A stretch of DNA of 50,450 bases, taken from assembly GCA_902496945.1 (NCBI GenBank), contig CABVDE010000012.1:1-50450 (forward strand). Reading direction: 5' to 3'. Origin of the DNA: an uncultured Collinsella sp. GTDB lineage: Bacteria; Actinomycetota; Coriobacteriia; Coriobacteriales; Coriobacteriaceae. A model generated the notes under the pieces. That model was not told the origin of the DNA, did no database searches, and saw nothing but the letters and a program-made list of their open reading frames with translations. Position numbers and translations under genes: made by a program. Shown in pieces: positions 1 to 7,769 of the stretch (positions are counted from its first letter, which is position 1; each line of letters starts with the position of its first letter).

Positions 1-77
1 ACGGCATAGACCTTCTGGTCATGCCGTCCTCTTTGAATGACAAGTTGTCGCTCTGGTGGGCGCACAACGTCAACTAG
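1..77 (+). CDS. C-terminal end of an unidentified protein (5' part outside window)
   Basis: Read from base 3, the frame is open from the window edge and encodes about 24 residues ending LSLWWAHNVN, then TAG. The stop lies directly against a strong hairpin (77-103) that separates it from the convergent RGG-protein gene, which is why I take this as the true end of a plus-strand gene. Too little is visible to name a family. Confidence 0.5.
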   Translation, partial: GIDLLVMPSSLNDKLSLWWAHNVN

Positions 78-103
78 TTACGCGGTTCGTAGAACCGCGT
101 AAC
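77..103. terminator. Bidirectional hairpin terminator
   Basis: A perfect 12-bp inverted repeat (GTTACGCGGTTC and its complement) with a 3-nt loop lies between two convergent genes. It starts at the last base of the upstream stop codon and ends 3 bp from the stop of the RGG protein. The flank has only short A/T runs, so termination strength is inferred. Confidence 0.7.
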
Positions 104-105
104 CC

Positions 106-966
106 CTAAAAACGGTTGCCGCGGAAGCCGCCACCGTTGCGGCCGCCACGATCGCCACCGCGACCGCCGCGGTCGTTACCGCGGTTGCCGCCAAAGCCGC
201 CACGGTTGCCGCCGCGGTCGCCATAGCCACCACGGTTGCCGCCAAAGCCGCCACGACCGCCACGGTCACCAAAGCCGCCACGGCCGCCGCGATCGCCACC
301 GCGACCGCCACGGTCGCCGCCACGGCCACCGCGATCGCCAAAGCCGCCGCGACCGCCGCGGTCGCCGCCACGGCCACCGCGATCGTCACGACCGCCGCGG
401 GGACCGCGGTCCTCGTCCAAGCCCATGGCGACGAGCGGAGCGATAACCTTATCGAGGGCAGCCATCAGCTCGGTGGCCTCCTCGTAGGAAAGCTCGGGCA
501 GGAGCTTCTCCTTCTTGTTGGCAAGCTCGGTCAGGCCCTCAGCGGCATCCTCGGCAGCGAAGACGACGATCTTGCGCATATCGCCCTCGGCGTCGTCGAT
601 GCGACCGACCAGATCGGCAGCCTCGGCCTCGGCCATCAGGCCATCGAGCTCACGAAGGCGCATGCCCAGCAGGTCAGACATCTCCTTCTGCTCCATCTTG
701 GGCTTGAGGTCAAGAAGCTTGATGGCGCGCTCGATGTTCGCCATACGCTCAGCCTTGGCCTCCTCCTCCTTGGAAATAGCAAAGCGACGGCTACGCAGCA
801 GGCGGGCGGCCTTCTGCATCTTGTCCATCAGCTCTTCGTCATCGTAATCAGCGGCGGCCTTGACAGCCTCGGCCTCCTCCTCGGCGGAAACCTCGTCAGC
901 AGCCTCAACCTCGGCAGCCATGGTCTCGTTCTCGGTCTCGTTCATGATCTCTTCGTTCTCGGACAT
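106..966 (-). CDS. Winged-helix-like protein with a long C-terminal RGG-repeat tail
   Basis: 286 aa. Residues 1-40 are acidic (Glu/Ala-rich). Residues about 45-185 are helical and contain a stretch, SDLLGMRLRELDGLMAEAEA, followed by a basic/acidic wing, that resembles the helix-turn-helix and wing of MarR-type regulators. Residues 186-286 are almost only Arg, Gly, Asp, Phe and Asn, with 19 RGG triplets. RGG tails bind RNA or promote condensates in other proteins; that function is inferred here. The start is supported by AAGGAG 4 bp before ATG. The repeat DNA is open in several frames, which creates spurious ORFs on both strands. It has its own terminator and no operon partner. A nucleic-acid-binding role is likely; the exact function is unknown. 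Confidence 0.85.
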   Translation of the reverse strand: MSENEEIMNETENETMAAEVEAADEVSAEEEAEAVKAAADYDDEELMDKMQKAARLLRSRRFAISKEEEAKAERMANIERAIKLLDLKPKMEQKEMSDLLGMRLRELDGLMAEAEAADLVGRIDDAEGDMRKIVVFAAEDAAEGLTELANKKEKLLPELSYEEATELMAALDKVIAPLVAMGLDEDRGPRGGRDDRGGRGGDRGGRGGFGDRGGRGGDRGGRGGDRGGRGGFGDRGGRGGFGGNRGGYGDRGGNRGGFGGNRGNDRGGRGGDRGGRNGGGFRGNRF

Positions 967-1180
967 GAGACTCCTTCTTGGCCCTCTCGGGCATCATCGC
1001 CCCATTCGCGGGGCCCGTCGCGCACTCTTTGCGCTTTAAACATTCATGCCTCTCGGCAAAACGTCCATTAGTTTATGGTGTCGCCATCCAATCTAGCTGC
1101 AGAATCTATGTGCACACATTAATGCGACATGTCGCGGTATCATGGCCTGAACCAAACGTGTCCATCTTAAGGAGCCCGCC

Positions 1181-1591
1181 ATGATTAAGCCCATCATGAA
1201 ATCCGAGTTCTTTTTACGTCTGCCCTCCGAAGACGCCGGCCCCGAAGATGCCGCAACCGGACAGGATCTCCTTGATACACTCCACGAGCATGAGCGCGAG
1301 TGTGTGGGACTGGCCGCCAACATGATCGGCGTACGCAAGCGCATCATCTGCGTAAAGGACGGCAACAGGACGCTCCTGATGTACAACCCTCAAATTCTTG
1401 AGCAGGTCAATGCCTACCAGACAAGCGAAGGATGCCTCTCGCTCGTCGGCGAGCGTCCCTGCACCCGCTATCGCCGTATTAAGGTTGAGTATTTGGACGA
1501 GAACTTCGTCCACCGCATCAAGAACTTCTCGGGCTACACCGCCGAGATCATCCAACACGAAATCGATCACTGTTGCGGAGTAGTAATTTAA
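1181..1591 (+). CDS. Short peptide deformylase (def-like), motif 1 Gln replaced
   Basis: 136 aa. Peptide deformylases remove the formyl group from nascent N-terminal Met using a metal held by one Cys and two His. Motif 2 (EGCLS, metal Cys) and motif 3 (QHEIDH, both His and the catalytic Glu) are intact. Motif 1, normally GxGxAAxQ, reads GLAANMIG here, so the Gln that stabilises the reaction intermediate is Met. The protein is about 30 residues shorter than the housekeeping enzyme. AAGGAG lies just upstream of the ATG. Short deformylases of this type occur in Firmicutes and Coriobacteriia (from memory). It may act on special substrates or be weakly active. A second paralogue lies at 8981-9400 with the opposite defect. 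Confidence 0.85.
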   Translation: MIKPIMKSEFFLRLPSEDAGPEDAATGQDLLDTLHEHERECVGLAANMIGVRKRIICVKDGNRTLLMYNPQILEQVNAYQTSEGCLSLVGERPCTRYRRIKVEYLDENFVHRIKNFSGYTAEIIQHEIDHCCGVVI

Positions 1592-1603
1592 CGTCCGATT
1601 CGA

Positions 1604-1641
1604 GAAAGCGCCCTGCGGCCGAATGGCTACAGGGCGCTTTC
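1604..1641. terminator. Bidirectional terminator between deformylase and aminotransferase
   Basis: A perfect 12-bp inverted repeat (GAAAGCGCCCTG / CAGGGCGCTTTC) with a 14-nt loop, in the 72-bp gap between convergent genes. Confidence 0.8.
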
Positions 1642-1663
1642 AGTTGTACGGAGCTTCTATCCC

Positions 1664-3184
1664 CTACGACTGGCGGTAGTGATCGAAGAAGTCGGCAAGA
1701 TCCTTGAGCGACTCCTTGAGCACTTCCATGCGCGGCAGGTAGACGATACGGAAATGGTCGGGCTCTGCCCAGTTAAAGCCGCCGCCGCGCGTGATCAGGA
1801 TCTTCTTCTCGTGCAGCAGGTCAAGGGCAAACTGCTCATCGTCGGTGATGTTGAACTTCTTCACATCCATCTTGGGGAAGATGTAGAACGCCGCGCGCGG
1901 TTTGACCACCGAGATGCCGTCGATCTTGCTGAGTGCCTCGTACACAAAATTGCGTTGCTCGTAGACACGGCCGCCGGGACGAATGTAGTCGTTGACCGAC
2001 TGGTGGCCGCCAAGCGCCGTCTGGACGATCGACTGAGCCGGAACGTTAGAGCACAGGCGCATGTTCGAGAGCATATTGATGCCCATAATAAAGTCGCTCA
2101 TGCAGCGCTGGTTGCCCGAAAGCACCATCCAGCCAATACGGTAGCCCGCGATCATGTGCGACTTGGAAAGGCCGCTAAAGGTGACGCAGGGCAGGTCGGG
2201 AGCGAGCGAAGCAATCGAGACGTGCTCGTAGCCGTCCATGCACAGACGGTCGTAGATCTCGTCGGAGAAAATCATGAGCTGGTGCCTGCGGGCAATCTCG
2301 ACGATGCCCTCGAGTACCTCGCGCGGATAGACGGAACCCGTGGGGTTGTTGGGGTTGATGATAACGAGGGCCTTGGTCGCGCTCGTGATCTTGGACTCCA
2401 TGTCCTCCAGGTCGGGATACCAATCCGCCTGCTCATCACACAGATAATGTACGGGATGACCGCCGGCAAGGGTTGCGCACGCCGTCCAAAGCGGATAGTC
2501 GGGGCTGGGGATCAGGATCTCGTCGCCATTGTCAAGCAACGCGTTCATCGAAAGCTGAATGAGCTCGGACACGCCGTTGCCCGTGTAGATATGCTCCATC
2601 TGAACGTTGGGCAGGCCCTTGATCTGCGAATACTGCATGATCGCCTTGCGCGCGGAGAACAGGCCACGCGAGTTGGAATAGCCTTCGCAGTCGGGCAGCT
2701 GCTGGCGCATGTCCTTGATGACCTCATCGGGCGTGCGGAAACCGAAGGGCGCCGGGTTGCCGATATTGAGCTTGAGGATGCGCTCGCCCTCGTCCTCCAT
2801 ACGGGCGGCCTCGTCGACGACGGGACCGCGCACGTCATACAGGACGTTATCGAGCTTGGTGGATTTAGAGAAAGTGCGCATGGTGGTGCTCCTTGGAATT
2901 TGAGCCGTGGGACTAGATTCGGATTTGGCAACGTTATGGGACGAGGACGTCTCGCCTTGATTGGCGTCACTGGCGAGCAGCCAGGAAACATCGACCTCCA
3001 AAATACGGGCGAGCAGCTCTGCCACATCGCGCCGCGGGATCGTCTTGCCGCTCACATATTGGCTCATCTGACTCTTGCCGAGTTTTTTGCCGAGCATCTC
3101 CGATGCGCGGATCACGTCCGACTGGCGAACGTCGCGATCGGACATAGCCTGTCGTAGGCGATCGCTAAACGTCTCTTGGGCCAC
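1664..3184 (-). CDS. XRE helix-turn-helix fused to AlaA-type alanine aminotransferase
   Basis: 506 aa from a GTG at 3184 that has AAGGAGG 5 bp upstream; a longer ATG frame from 3223 lacks a better site. Residues about 5-72 form an XRE/Cro-type helix-turn-helix (SQMSQYVSGKTIPRRDVAEL). Residues 73-101 are a Ser-rich linker. Residues 102-506 match class I PLP aminotransferases of the AlaA group (NIGNPAPFGF, NPNNPTGSVYP, the lysine motif SGLSKSHMIAGYR, RLCSNVPAQ). AlaA interconverts pyruvate/glutamate and alanine/2-oxoglutarate. At residue 102 there is an ATG (2881-2879) preceded by AAGGAG with 7-bp spacing, so a free 405-aa aminotransferase could also be made. The upstream TTCAAT array suggests autoregulation by the HTH part. 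Catalytic family certain; dual translation and regulation inferred. Confidence 0.9.
   Translation of the reverse strand: MAQETFSDRLRQAMSDRDVRQSDVIRASEMLGKKLGKSQMSQYVSGKTIPRRDVAELLARILEVDVSWLLASDANQGETSSSHNVAKSESSPTAQIPRSTTMRTFSKSTKLDNVLYDVRGPVVDEAARMEDEGERILKLNIGNPAPFGFRTPDEVIKDMRQQLPDCEGYSNSRGLFSARKAIMQYSQIKGLPNVQMEHIYTGNGVSELIQLSMNALLDNGDEILIPSPDYPLWTACATLAGGHPVHYLCDEQADWYPDLEDMESKITSATKALVIINPNNPTGSVYPREVLEGIVEIARRHQLMIFSDEIYDRLCMDGYEHVSIASLAPDLPCVTFSGLSKSHMIAGYRIGWMVLSGNQRCMSDFIMGINMLSNMRLCSNVPAQSIVQTALGGHQSVNDYIRPGGRVYEQRNFVYEALSKIDGISVVKPRAAFYIFPKMDVKKFNITDDEQFALDLLHEKKILITRGGGFNWAEPDHFRIVYLPRMEVLKESLKDLADFFDHYRQS
2879..2894 (-). promoter_or_regulatory. Internal ribosome binding site and ATG inside the XRE-aminotransferase gene
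   Basis: AAGGAG (2894-2889), 7-bp spacer, then ATG (2881-2879) in frame, exactly at the start of the aminotransferase domain. The predicted product, 405 aa, has the length I recall for E. coli AlaA. Confidence 0.55.
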
Positions 3185-3205
3185 TAGAACCTCCTTGCTG
3201 GCAAA

Positions 3206-3287
3206 GTTCAATTTATAGAACACGAATTGAACCTGAGTTCAATTTAGGCAGCAGTATAGCGCGGCACCTGATTCAGTAGTTCAATTT
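3206..3287. promoter_or_regulatory. Array of four TTCAAT boxes, candidate operator of the XRE-AlaA gene
   Basis: GTTCAATTT occurs at 3206-3214, GTTCAATT at 3237-3244 and GTTCAATTT at 3279-3287, with an inverted copy AATTGAAC at 3225-3232. The middle pair forms a perfect 8-bp inverted repeat with a 4-bp spacer. Same-strand copies are 31 and 42 bp apart, near 3 and 4 helical turns. A -10-like TATACT (minus strand, 3258-3253) lies within the array. XRE proteins usually bind short inverted repeats, so the encoded HTH is the obvious candidate ligand. Confidence 0.6.
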
Positions 3288-3343
3288 CACAACAAAATGT
3301 TCCGAACCCCAAGATTTGCCCAATGTGAACATCGAGCACGCAT

Positions 3344-4201
3344 TTAGAGATATTCAAAAAAACGAGCCGCGGCAAGCGAAACGTCGGCTGTGCGATATAT
3401 GGCGTTGATCTGGCGATGGGGACGCCCCTCGAGCGGACGCACGGCGACATCGAACTGACAGCGGCGCAAGATAAGTGCCGGAAGAACGCTCACGCCCAGA
3501 CCGTCCTCGACCATGGCCATAATCGCATAGTCATCCCAGGTCGACAGCTTCGAGCGCACCGCCAGGCCCGCGCGGCGAAACAGCGGCGTGATCTCGTCGT
3601 CACTGCCACGTTCCAGCAAAATAAACCGCTCGTCTGCCAAATCGGCAAGAGAAACGGCCTCTGCAGTGGCAAGTGAAGAGTTTGCCGGCACCACCGCCAT
3701 CAGCTCGTCTTGCACCAACGCTCGCGAAGTCATGCCGTTTCCTCGGGGTTCACGCGGGATAAAGCCCAGGTCGCAGCGACCTTCCGCCACCCATTGTTCA
3801 ATCTCCGAGTAATCACCCATCAGTAGTTCGTAATCGACATCCGGGTAATCGGCGCGAAAACGTGCAATGACCGGTGGCAGAACATGGGTTGCCACACTCG
3901 AAAACGTACCGATGCAGATTTTGCCGCGCATGAGCCCACGCATCTCATCCACCCGTCGCCGCAAACGAACAAATTCCTCGCATAACGCCTCGACTGCCGG
4001 CATAACTTGCCGCCCATCGGCAGAAAGTACTACGCCCTCGCGGCTTCTATCGAGCACTTTAAAGCCCCAATCTGCCTCAAGATCGGCCACCATACGGCTT
4101 ACGCCCGATTGCGAATAGCTCAGCCGCTCGGCGGCGCGCGTAAAGCTTCCCGCACGCACCGTTTCGAGCAGCACCTGCATCTTCTGGATATTAGTCTCCA
4201 C
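3344..4201 (-). CDS. LysR-family transcriptional regulator
   Basis: 285 aa, usual length for LysR proteins. Residues 1-60 form the N-terminal winged helix (SFTRAAERLSYSQSGVSRMV), followed by a substrate-binding domain with the DDYAIMAMVEDGLGVSVLP motif. The GTG start has GGAGG nearby. It is transcribed divergently from a DMT exporter at 4320, the classic arrangement in which LysR controls the neighbour; the inducer is unknown. A second LysR/EamA pair with the same DDYxIMAMVExGLGVS motif lies at 36123-38050, so the two modules look like relatives. Confidence 0.92.
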   Translation of the reverse strand: METNIQKMQVLLETVRAGSFTRAAERLSYSQSGVSRMVADLEADWGFKVLDRSREGVVLSADGRQVMPAVEALCEEFVRLRRRVDEMRGLMRGKICIGTFSSVATHVLPPVIARFRADYPDVDYELLMGDYSEIEQWVAEGRCDLGFIPREPRGNGMTSRALVQDELMAVVPANSSLATAEAVSLADLADERFILLERGSDDEITPLFRRAGLAVRSKLSTWDDYAIMAMVEDGLGVSVLPALILRRCQFDVAVRPLEGRPHRQINAIYRTADVSLAAARFFEYL

Positions 4202-4220
4202 GGCACACCTCCGTCATCAC

Positions 4221-4235
4221 ATGAGTTTTTCTCAT
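4221..4235. promoter_or_regulatory. Candidate LysR-type operator
   Basis: ATGAG-TTTTT-CTCAT, a perfect 5-bp inverted repeat around five T, in the divergent LysR/EamA promoter region. It fits the T-N11-A style of LysR boxes. Confidence 0.4.
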
Positions 4236-4319
4236 ATCATCCATGCATTATATTCGCTTTTCTTCTACATGCCATTAACCCATAGTAACTTTGCACGGAT
4301 ATAGAGGGGACGGCAGTGC

Positions 4320-5231
4320 ATGAACAACGGACTGATTAAGTACTTAGCATCATTACTGTTATTTGGCTCCAACGGCATTGTCGCCGCCGCCATCGCACTG
4401 CCGAGCTCCGATATCGTCCTGTTACGCACGTTTTTGGGCGCTCTCACCCTTGCCGCCATCCTCTTCATAACCAAGCGCCATAACCTGCAGGCTCCGTCTC
4501 GCCCCCGCGAGGCCGCAGCGCTCATCGTCTCGGGCGCCGCGCTGGGCGCCAGCTGGATTTTCCTGTTCCGCGCCTATCAGACGATCGGCGTCGGCGTCTC
4601 CTCGCTGCTGTACTACTGCGGCCCCATCATCGTCATGGCCCTCTCGCCGCTCATCTTTGGCGAAAAACTGACCGGTGGCAAAATCGCCGGCTTTATCGCC
4701 GTCGCCTGTGGCGCTTTCCTCATCGCAGCACAAGGTCTCGGCGGCAACATGCCCATTGCGGGTATCGCCTGCGGTATCGCCTCGGCCTTCTGCTATGCGT
4801 TGATGGTCATCGCCAGCAAGGGCGCGCCGCACATCGAAGGCCTCGAGAACTCCGCACTCCAGGTGAGCGCCGCCTTTGTGACCGCACTGGTCCTCACGCT
4901 CGTCACGCAGGGCGCGCCCTCGTTCTTCTCTCCCAGCATCGCCGCCGGCATCGATTGGCGCACCGTCGCCATGCTCGGCGTCGTCAACACCGGCATCGGG
5001 TGCCTGCTCTACTTTAGCGCCGTCGCCAAACTGCCCGTACAGACCGTCGCGGTCGTCGGCTATCTCGAGCCGCTTTCGGCCGTCGTGTTCTCCACCGTCC
5101 TTTTGGGCGAAGCCATAACACCGGTCCGACTGATGGGCGCTGCGCTCATCATCGGCGGTGCGATCTTTTGCGAACTCGCCGGTAAGCGCGCAAGTGCCAA
5201 GGCCGATATCGCCCAGGCGGTACGCGCCTAA
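4320..5231 (+). CDS. EamA/DMT-family membrane transporter
   Basis: 303 aa with about ten hydrophobic segments in two EamA-like halves (first half from FGSNGIVAAAIALPSSDIVLLR; second half from PIAGIACGIASAFCYALMVI). The family mostly exports amino acids or small metabolites; substrate not predictable. A purine-rich stretch, AGAGGGGA, lies about 10 bp before the ATG. Divergent from a LysR gene that probably controls it. Confidence 0.88.
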   Translation: MNNGLIKYLASLLLFGSNGIVAAAIALPSSDIVLLRTFLGALTLAAILFITKRHNLQAPSRPREAAALIVSGAALGASWIFLFRAYQTIGVGVSSLLYYCGPIIVMALSPLIFGEKLTGGKIAGFIAVACGAFLIAAQGLGGNMPIAGIACGIASAFCYALMVIASKGAPHIEGLENSALQVSAAFVTALVLTLVTQGAPSFFSPSIAAGIDWRTVAMLGVVNTGIGCLLYFSAVAKLPVQTVAVVGYLEPLSAVVFSTVLLGEAITPVRLMGAALIIGGAIFCELAGKRASAKADIAQAVRA

Positions 5232-5245
5232 ACGCCCCTCTTCAG

Positions 5246-5358
5246 TTCAAAGCAGGGGTGCGTCCGCGGTTAACACATCGCAGCAAACCATACAGCGGAT
5301 ACGCCCCTGTTTTGAAATGCCACCTGCGTGCATGAATAATCCCCAGTTGGGGATTATT
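5246..5358 (+). promoter_or_regulatory. Two stacked hairpins in the gap before kup
   Basis: The first is a 22-position imperfect stem (arms 5246-5267 and 5295-5316; three G-U pairs and one mismatch), 14 bp after the EamA stop. The second is a perfect 11-bp inverted repeat with a 2-nt loop at 5335-5358 (AATAATCCCCA arms). Neither has a clear T tract. The first may end the EamA transcript; the second, 100 bp before kup, could be an operator. No known potassium or c-di-AMP riboswitch motif was recognised. Confidence 0.45.
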
Positions 5359-5458
5359 GTCTAAAATTACCCAATGTGCCAAACTGCTCTTGTATGTATA
5401 AAGACGGCATAAAAGTTATCTGCCCCTAGCAGGCAACCAGATGTCCAAGGGAGTCCAC

Positions 5459-7690
5459 GTGGCACACAACAAACTGGAGGCAAACCTCCAAGACCAGCAC
5501 GGGCAGGGCGGACATGGAGCCATACCCCTCTCCGCTGGTATGCTGCTCGTAACGCTCGGCGTCGTCTATGGCGACATCGGCACGAGCCCCATGTACACCA
5601 TGAAATCAATCGTCGCCAACAACGGCGGCATCGGTACCGTCAGTGAGGACATGATCCTGGGCGCGCTCTCACTCGTTATCTGGACCATGACGCTCGTGAC
5701 CACGGTCAAGTACGTGCTGATCGCCATGAAGGCCGACAATCACAACGAGGGTGGTATCTTCGCCCTGTTCAGCCTCGTACGCAAGGTGGCACCATGGCTG
5801 ATTCTGCCCGCCATGATCGGCGGTGCGGCACTGCTTGCCGACGGCATCCTCACCCCCGCCGTCACGGTTACCACAGCCATCGAGGGCTTACGTACCATCG
5901 AGTGGGGCCATGCCCTGCTAGGCGACGGCCAGACCAACGTCATCATCATTACCATCATCATTATCTGCGGGCTGTTTGCCATGCAGCGCGCCGGCACCTC
6001 GTCAATCGGCAAGCTCTTCGGCCCGCTCATGACGCTATGGTTCCTGTTCTTGGCAGGTGCCGGCCTGTTCAACATGCTCGGCAACCTGTCTATCCTACGC
6101 GCGCTCAACCCCATCCGCGGCATCATGTTCCTGTTCTCGCCCATCAACCACTCAGGCATCATGGTGCTCGGCTTCGTCTTTCTGTCGACGACCGGCGCCG
6201 AGGCGCTCTACTCGGACATGGGCCATGTGGGCAAGGCCAATATCTACGCTTCGTGGCCGTTCGTAAAAGCGGCCCTCATCCTTAACTATCTGGGCCAGGG
6301 TGCTTGGCTGCTTGCCAACAACTCCAATCCCCAGATGCTCGCGATGGACATCGTCAACCCGTTCTACATGATGCTTCCCGAGCCCCTGCGCCCCTTTGCC
6401 ATCGTGCTTTCGGCCGTGGCGGCTATCATCGCCTCGCAGGCGCTCATCACCGGATCGTTCTCGCTGGTATCCGAGGCAACCCGTCTCAACCTCATGCCGC
6501 ATCTGCGCATCCACTACCCCAGCGACACCAAGGGCCAGCTCTATATTCCGCTCGTCAACAACATCATGTGGGTCGGCTGCATCTTTATCGTGCTGCTGTT
6601 CCAAAACTCCGAGCGCATGGAGAGCGCCTACGGTCTCGCCATTACCGTGACCATGCTCATGACTACAACACTTTTGACAAGCTACATCTCCGGCATCATG
6701 AAACACAAGCTGGGCGCCTGCGTCTTCGCCCTGCTCTTTGGCGCCATCGAGCTGTGTTTCTTCGCCTCGTGCCTCACCATGTTCTTTGACGGCGGATATG
6801 TGATGATCTTCCTGGCTTCACTGCTGTTTGGCCTCATGTACGTGTGGCGGCGCGGCACTGCCATCGAGCGCACGCAGACAATCCTGCTGCCCGTCTCCAA
6901 GTACATCGACCAACTCAACCGTCTGCGCAATGACGAGACCTATCCCGTGCTCGCCGACAACCTGGTGTTCCTTACCAACAGCCCCGATCCGCTCACGCTC
7001 GACCGTGACGTGCTCTATTCCATCCTGGACAAGCACCCCAAGCGCGCCAAGGCGTACTGGTTCATCAACGTGCACGTTACCGACGAGCCCTATACCCACG
7101 AGTATTCCGTTGAGACCTTTGGCACGGACTTCCTCTTCCGTGTTCGCCTGGATCTGGGTTTTAAGGTCAACCAGCGCGTCAACGCCTATCTGCGTCAGAT
7201 CGTTGGCGACCTGATGGCTTCGGGCGAGCTGCCACCGCAGCACCACACCTACTCCATCTACGAGACGCGCGGCAACGTGGGCGACTTCCGGTTTTGCATG
7301 CTGCGCAAGATGCTCGCCCCCGAGACGGACATCAACCGCAACGACCATCGCGTGATGGCTATCAAGTACGCCGTCCGCCGCGCTTGCGGAAGCCCAGCAC
7401 GCTGGTACGGCCTCGAGAACTCGGCCATCATCATCGAGTACGTGCCGTTGTTTGCCCGCATGCGCCCGGCCGTTAAGCTCGTGCGCACCCAGGTGCCGCT
7501 CGAGGTTCAGATCGAAGAGGCCGAGGAAATGGAAGTCGACATCTTCTCGGACGACTTGGTCAACGGCAACGAGGCCGGCAAGAGTATGAATGTCGATCCC
7601 ACCGAGCTGCTCGAGAGCGTCGCCGATACGCCCGAACAGCAACAGCTCGACGGCCTCGAGAGCGAACAGCTCAACGACGCCAACTTCTAG
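5459..7690 (+). CDS. kup: KUP-family potassium uptake protein
   Basis: 743 aa from GTG 5459, which has AAGGGAG 5 bp upstream; an ATG at 5441 lacks a good site. KUP proteins are K+/H+ symporters of the cytoplasmic membrane. The N-terminal 430 residues hold about twelve membrane segments with family motifs GVVYGDIGTSPMYT and DNHNEGGIFAL near the start and ADGILTPAVTV further on. The C-terminal 280 residues are a cytosolic domain, ending in an acidic tail longer than in the E. coli protein. It stands alone with its own promoter region and terminator. Confidence 0.96.
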   Translation: MAHNKLEANLQDQHGQGGHGAIPLSAGMLLVTLGVVYGDIGTSPMYTMKSIVANNGGIGTVSEDMILGALSLVIWTMTLVTTVKYVLIAMKADNHNEGGIFALFSLVRKVAPWLILPAMIGGAALLADGILTPAVTVTTAIEGLRTIEWGHALLGDGQTNVIIITIIIICGLFAMQRAGTSSIGKLFGPLMTLWFLFLAGAGLFNMLGNLSILRALNPIRGIMFLFSPINHSGIMVLGFVFLSTTGAEALYSDMGHVGKANIYASWPFVKAALILNYLGQGAWLLANNSNPQMLAMDIVNPFYMMLPEPLRPFAIVLSAVAAIIASQALITGSFSLVSEATRLNLMPHLRIHYPSDTKGQLYIPLVNNIMWVGCIFIVLLFQNSERMESAYGLAITVTMLMTTTLLTSYISGIMKHKLGACVFALLFGAIELCFFASCLTMFFDGGYVMIFLASLLFGLMYVWRRGTAIERTQTILLPVSKYIDQLNRLRNDETYPVLADNLVFLTNSPDPLTLDRDVLYSILDKHPKRAKAYWFINVHVTDEPYTHEYSVETFGTDFLFRVRLDLGFKVNQRVNAYLRQIVGDLMASGELPPQHHTYSIYETRGNVGDFRFCMLRKMLAPETDINRNDHRVMAIKYAVRRACGSPARWYGLENSAIIIEYVPLFARMRPAVKLVRTQVPLEVQIEEAEEMEVDIFSDDLVNGNEAGKSMNVDPTELLESVADTPEQQQLDGLESEQLNDANF

Positions 7691-7711
7691 CAACGTCACG
7701 AATCGACGACA

Positions 7712-7745
7712 GCGGCCCTGCACCTCACGGGAGATGCAGGGCCGC
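7712..7745. terminator. Bidirectional terminator between kup and bile salt hydrolase
   Basis: A perfect 11-bp inverted repeat (GCGGCCCTGCA arms) with a 12-nt loop, in the gap between convergent genes. Confidence 0.8.
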
Positions 7746-7769
7746 CTTGCATTGCAGTAAAACTATCGG

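Noticed and set aside
78..487. Ala/Val- and Pro-rich ORFs on both strands over the RGG repeat
   Set aside because: Byproducts of the GC-rich RGG repeat DNA; the RGG frame has a ribosome site and a complete domain order.
1679..3157. 492-aa antisense ORF opposite the XRE-AlaA gene
   Set aside because: Shadow of a high-G+C gene; no domain, no ribosome site.
5359..5458. c-di-AMP (ydaO) or potassium riboswitch before kup
   Set aside because: Conserved motifs not found.
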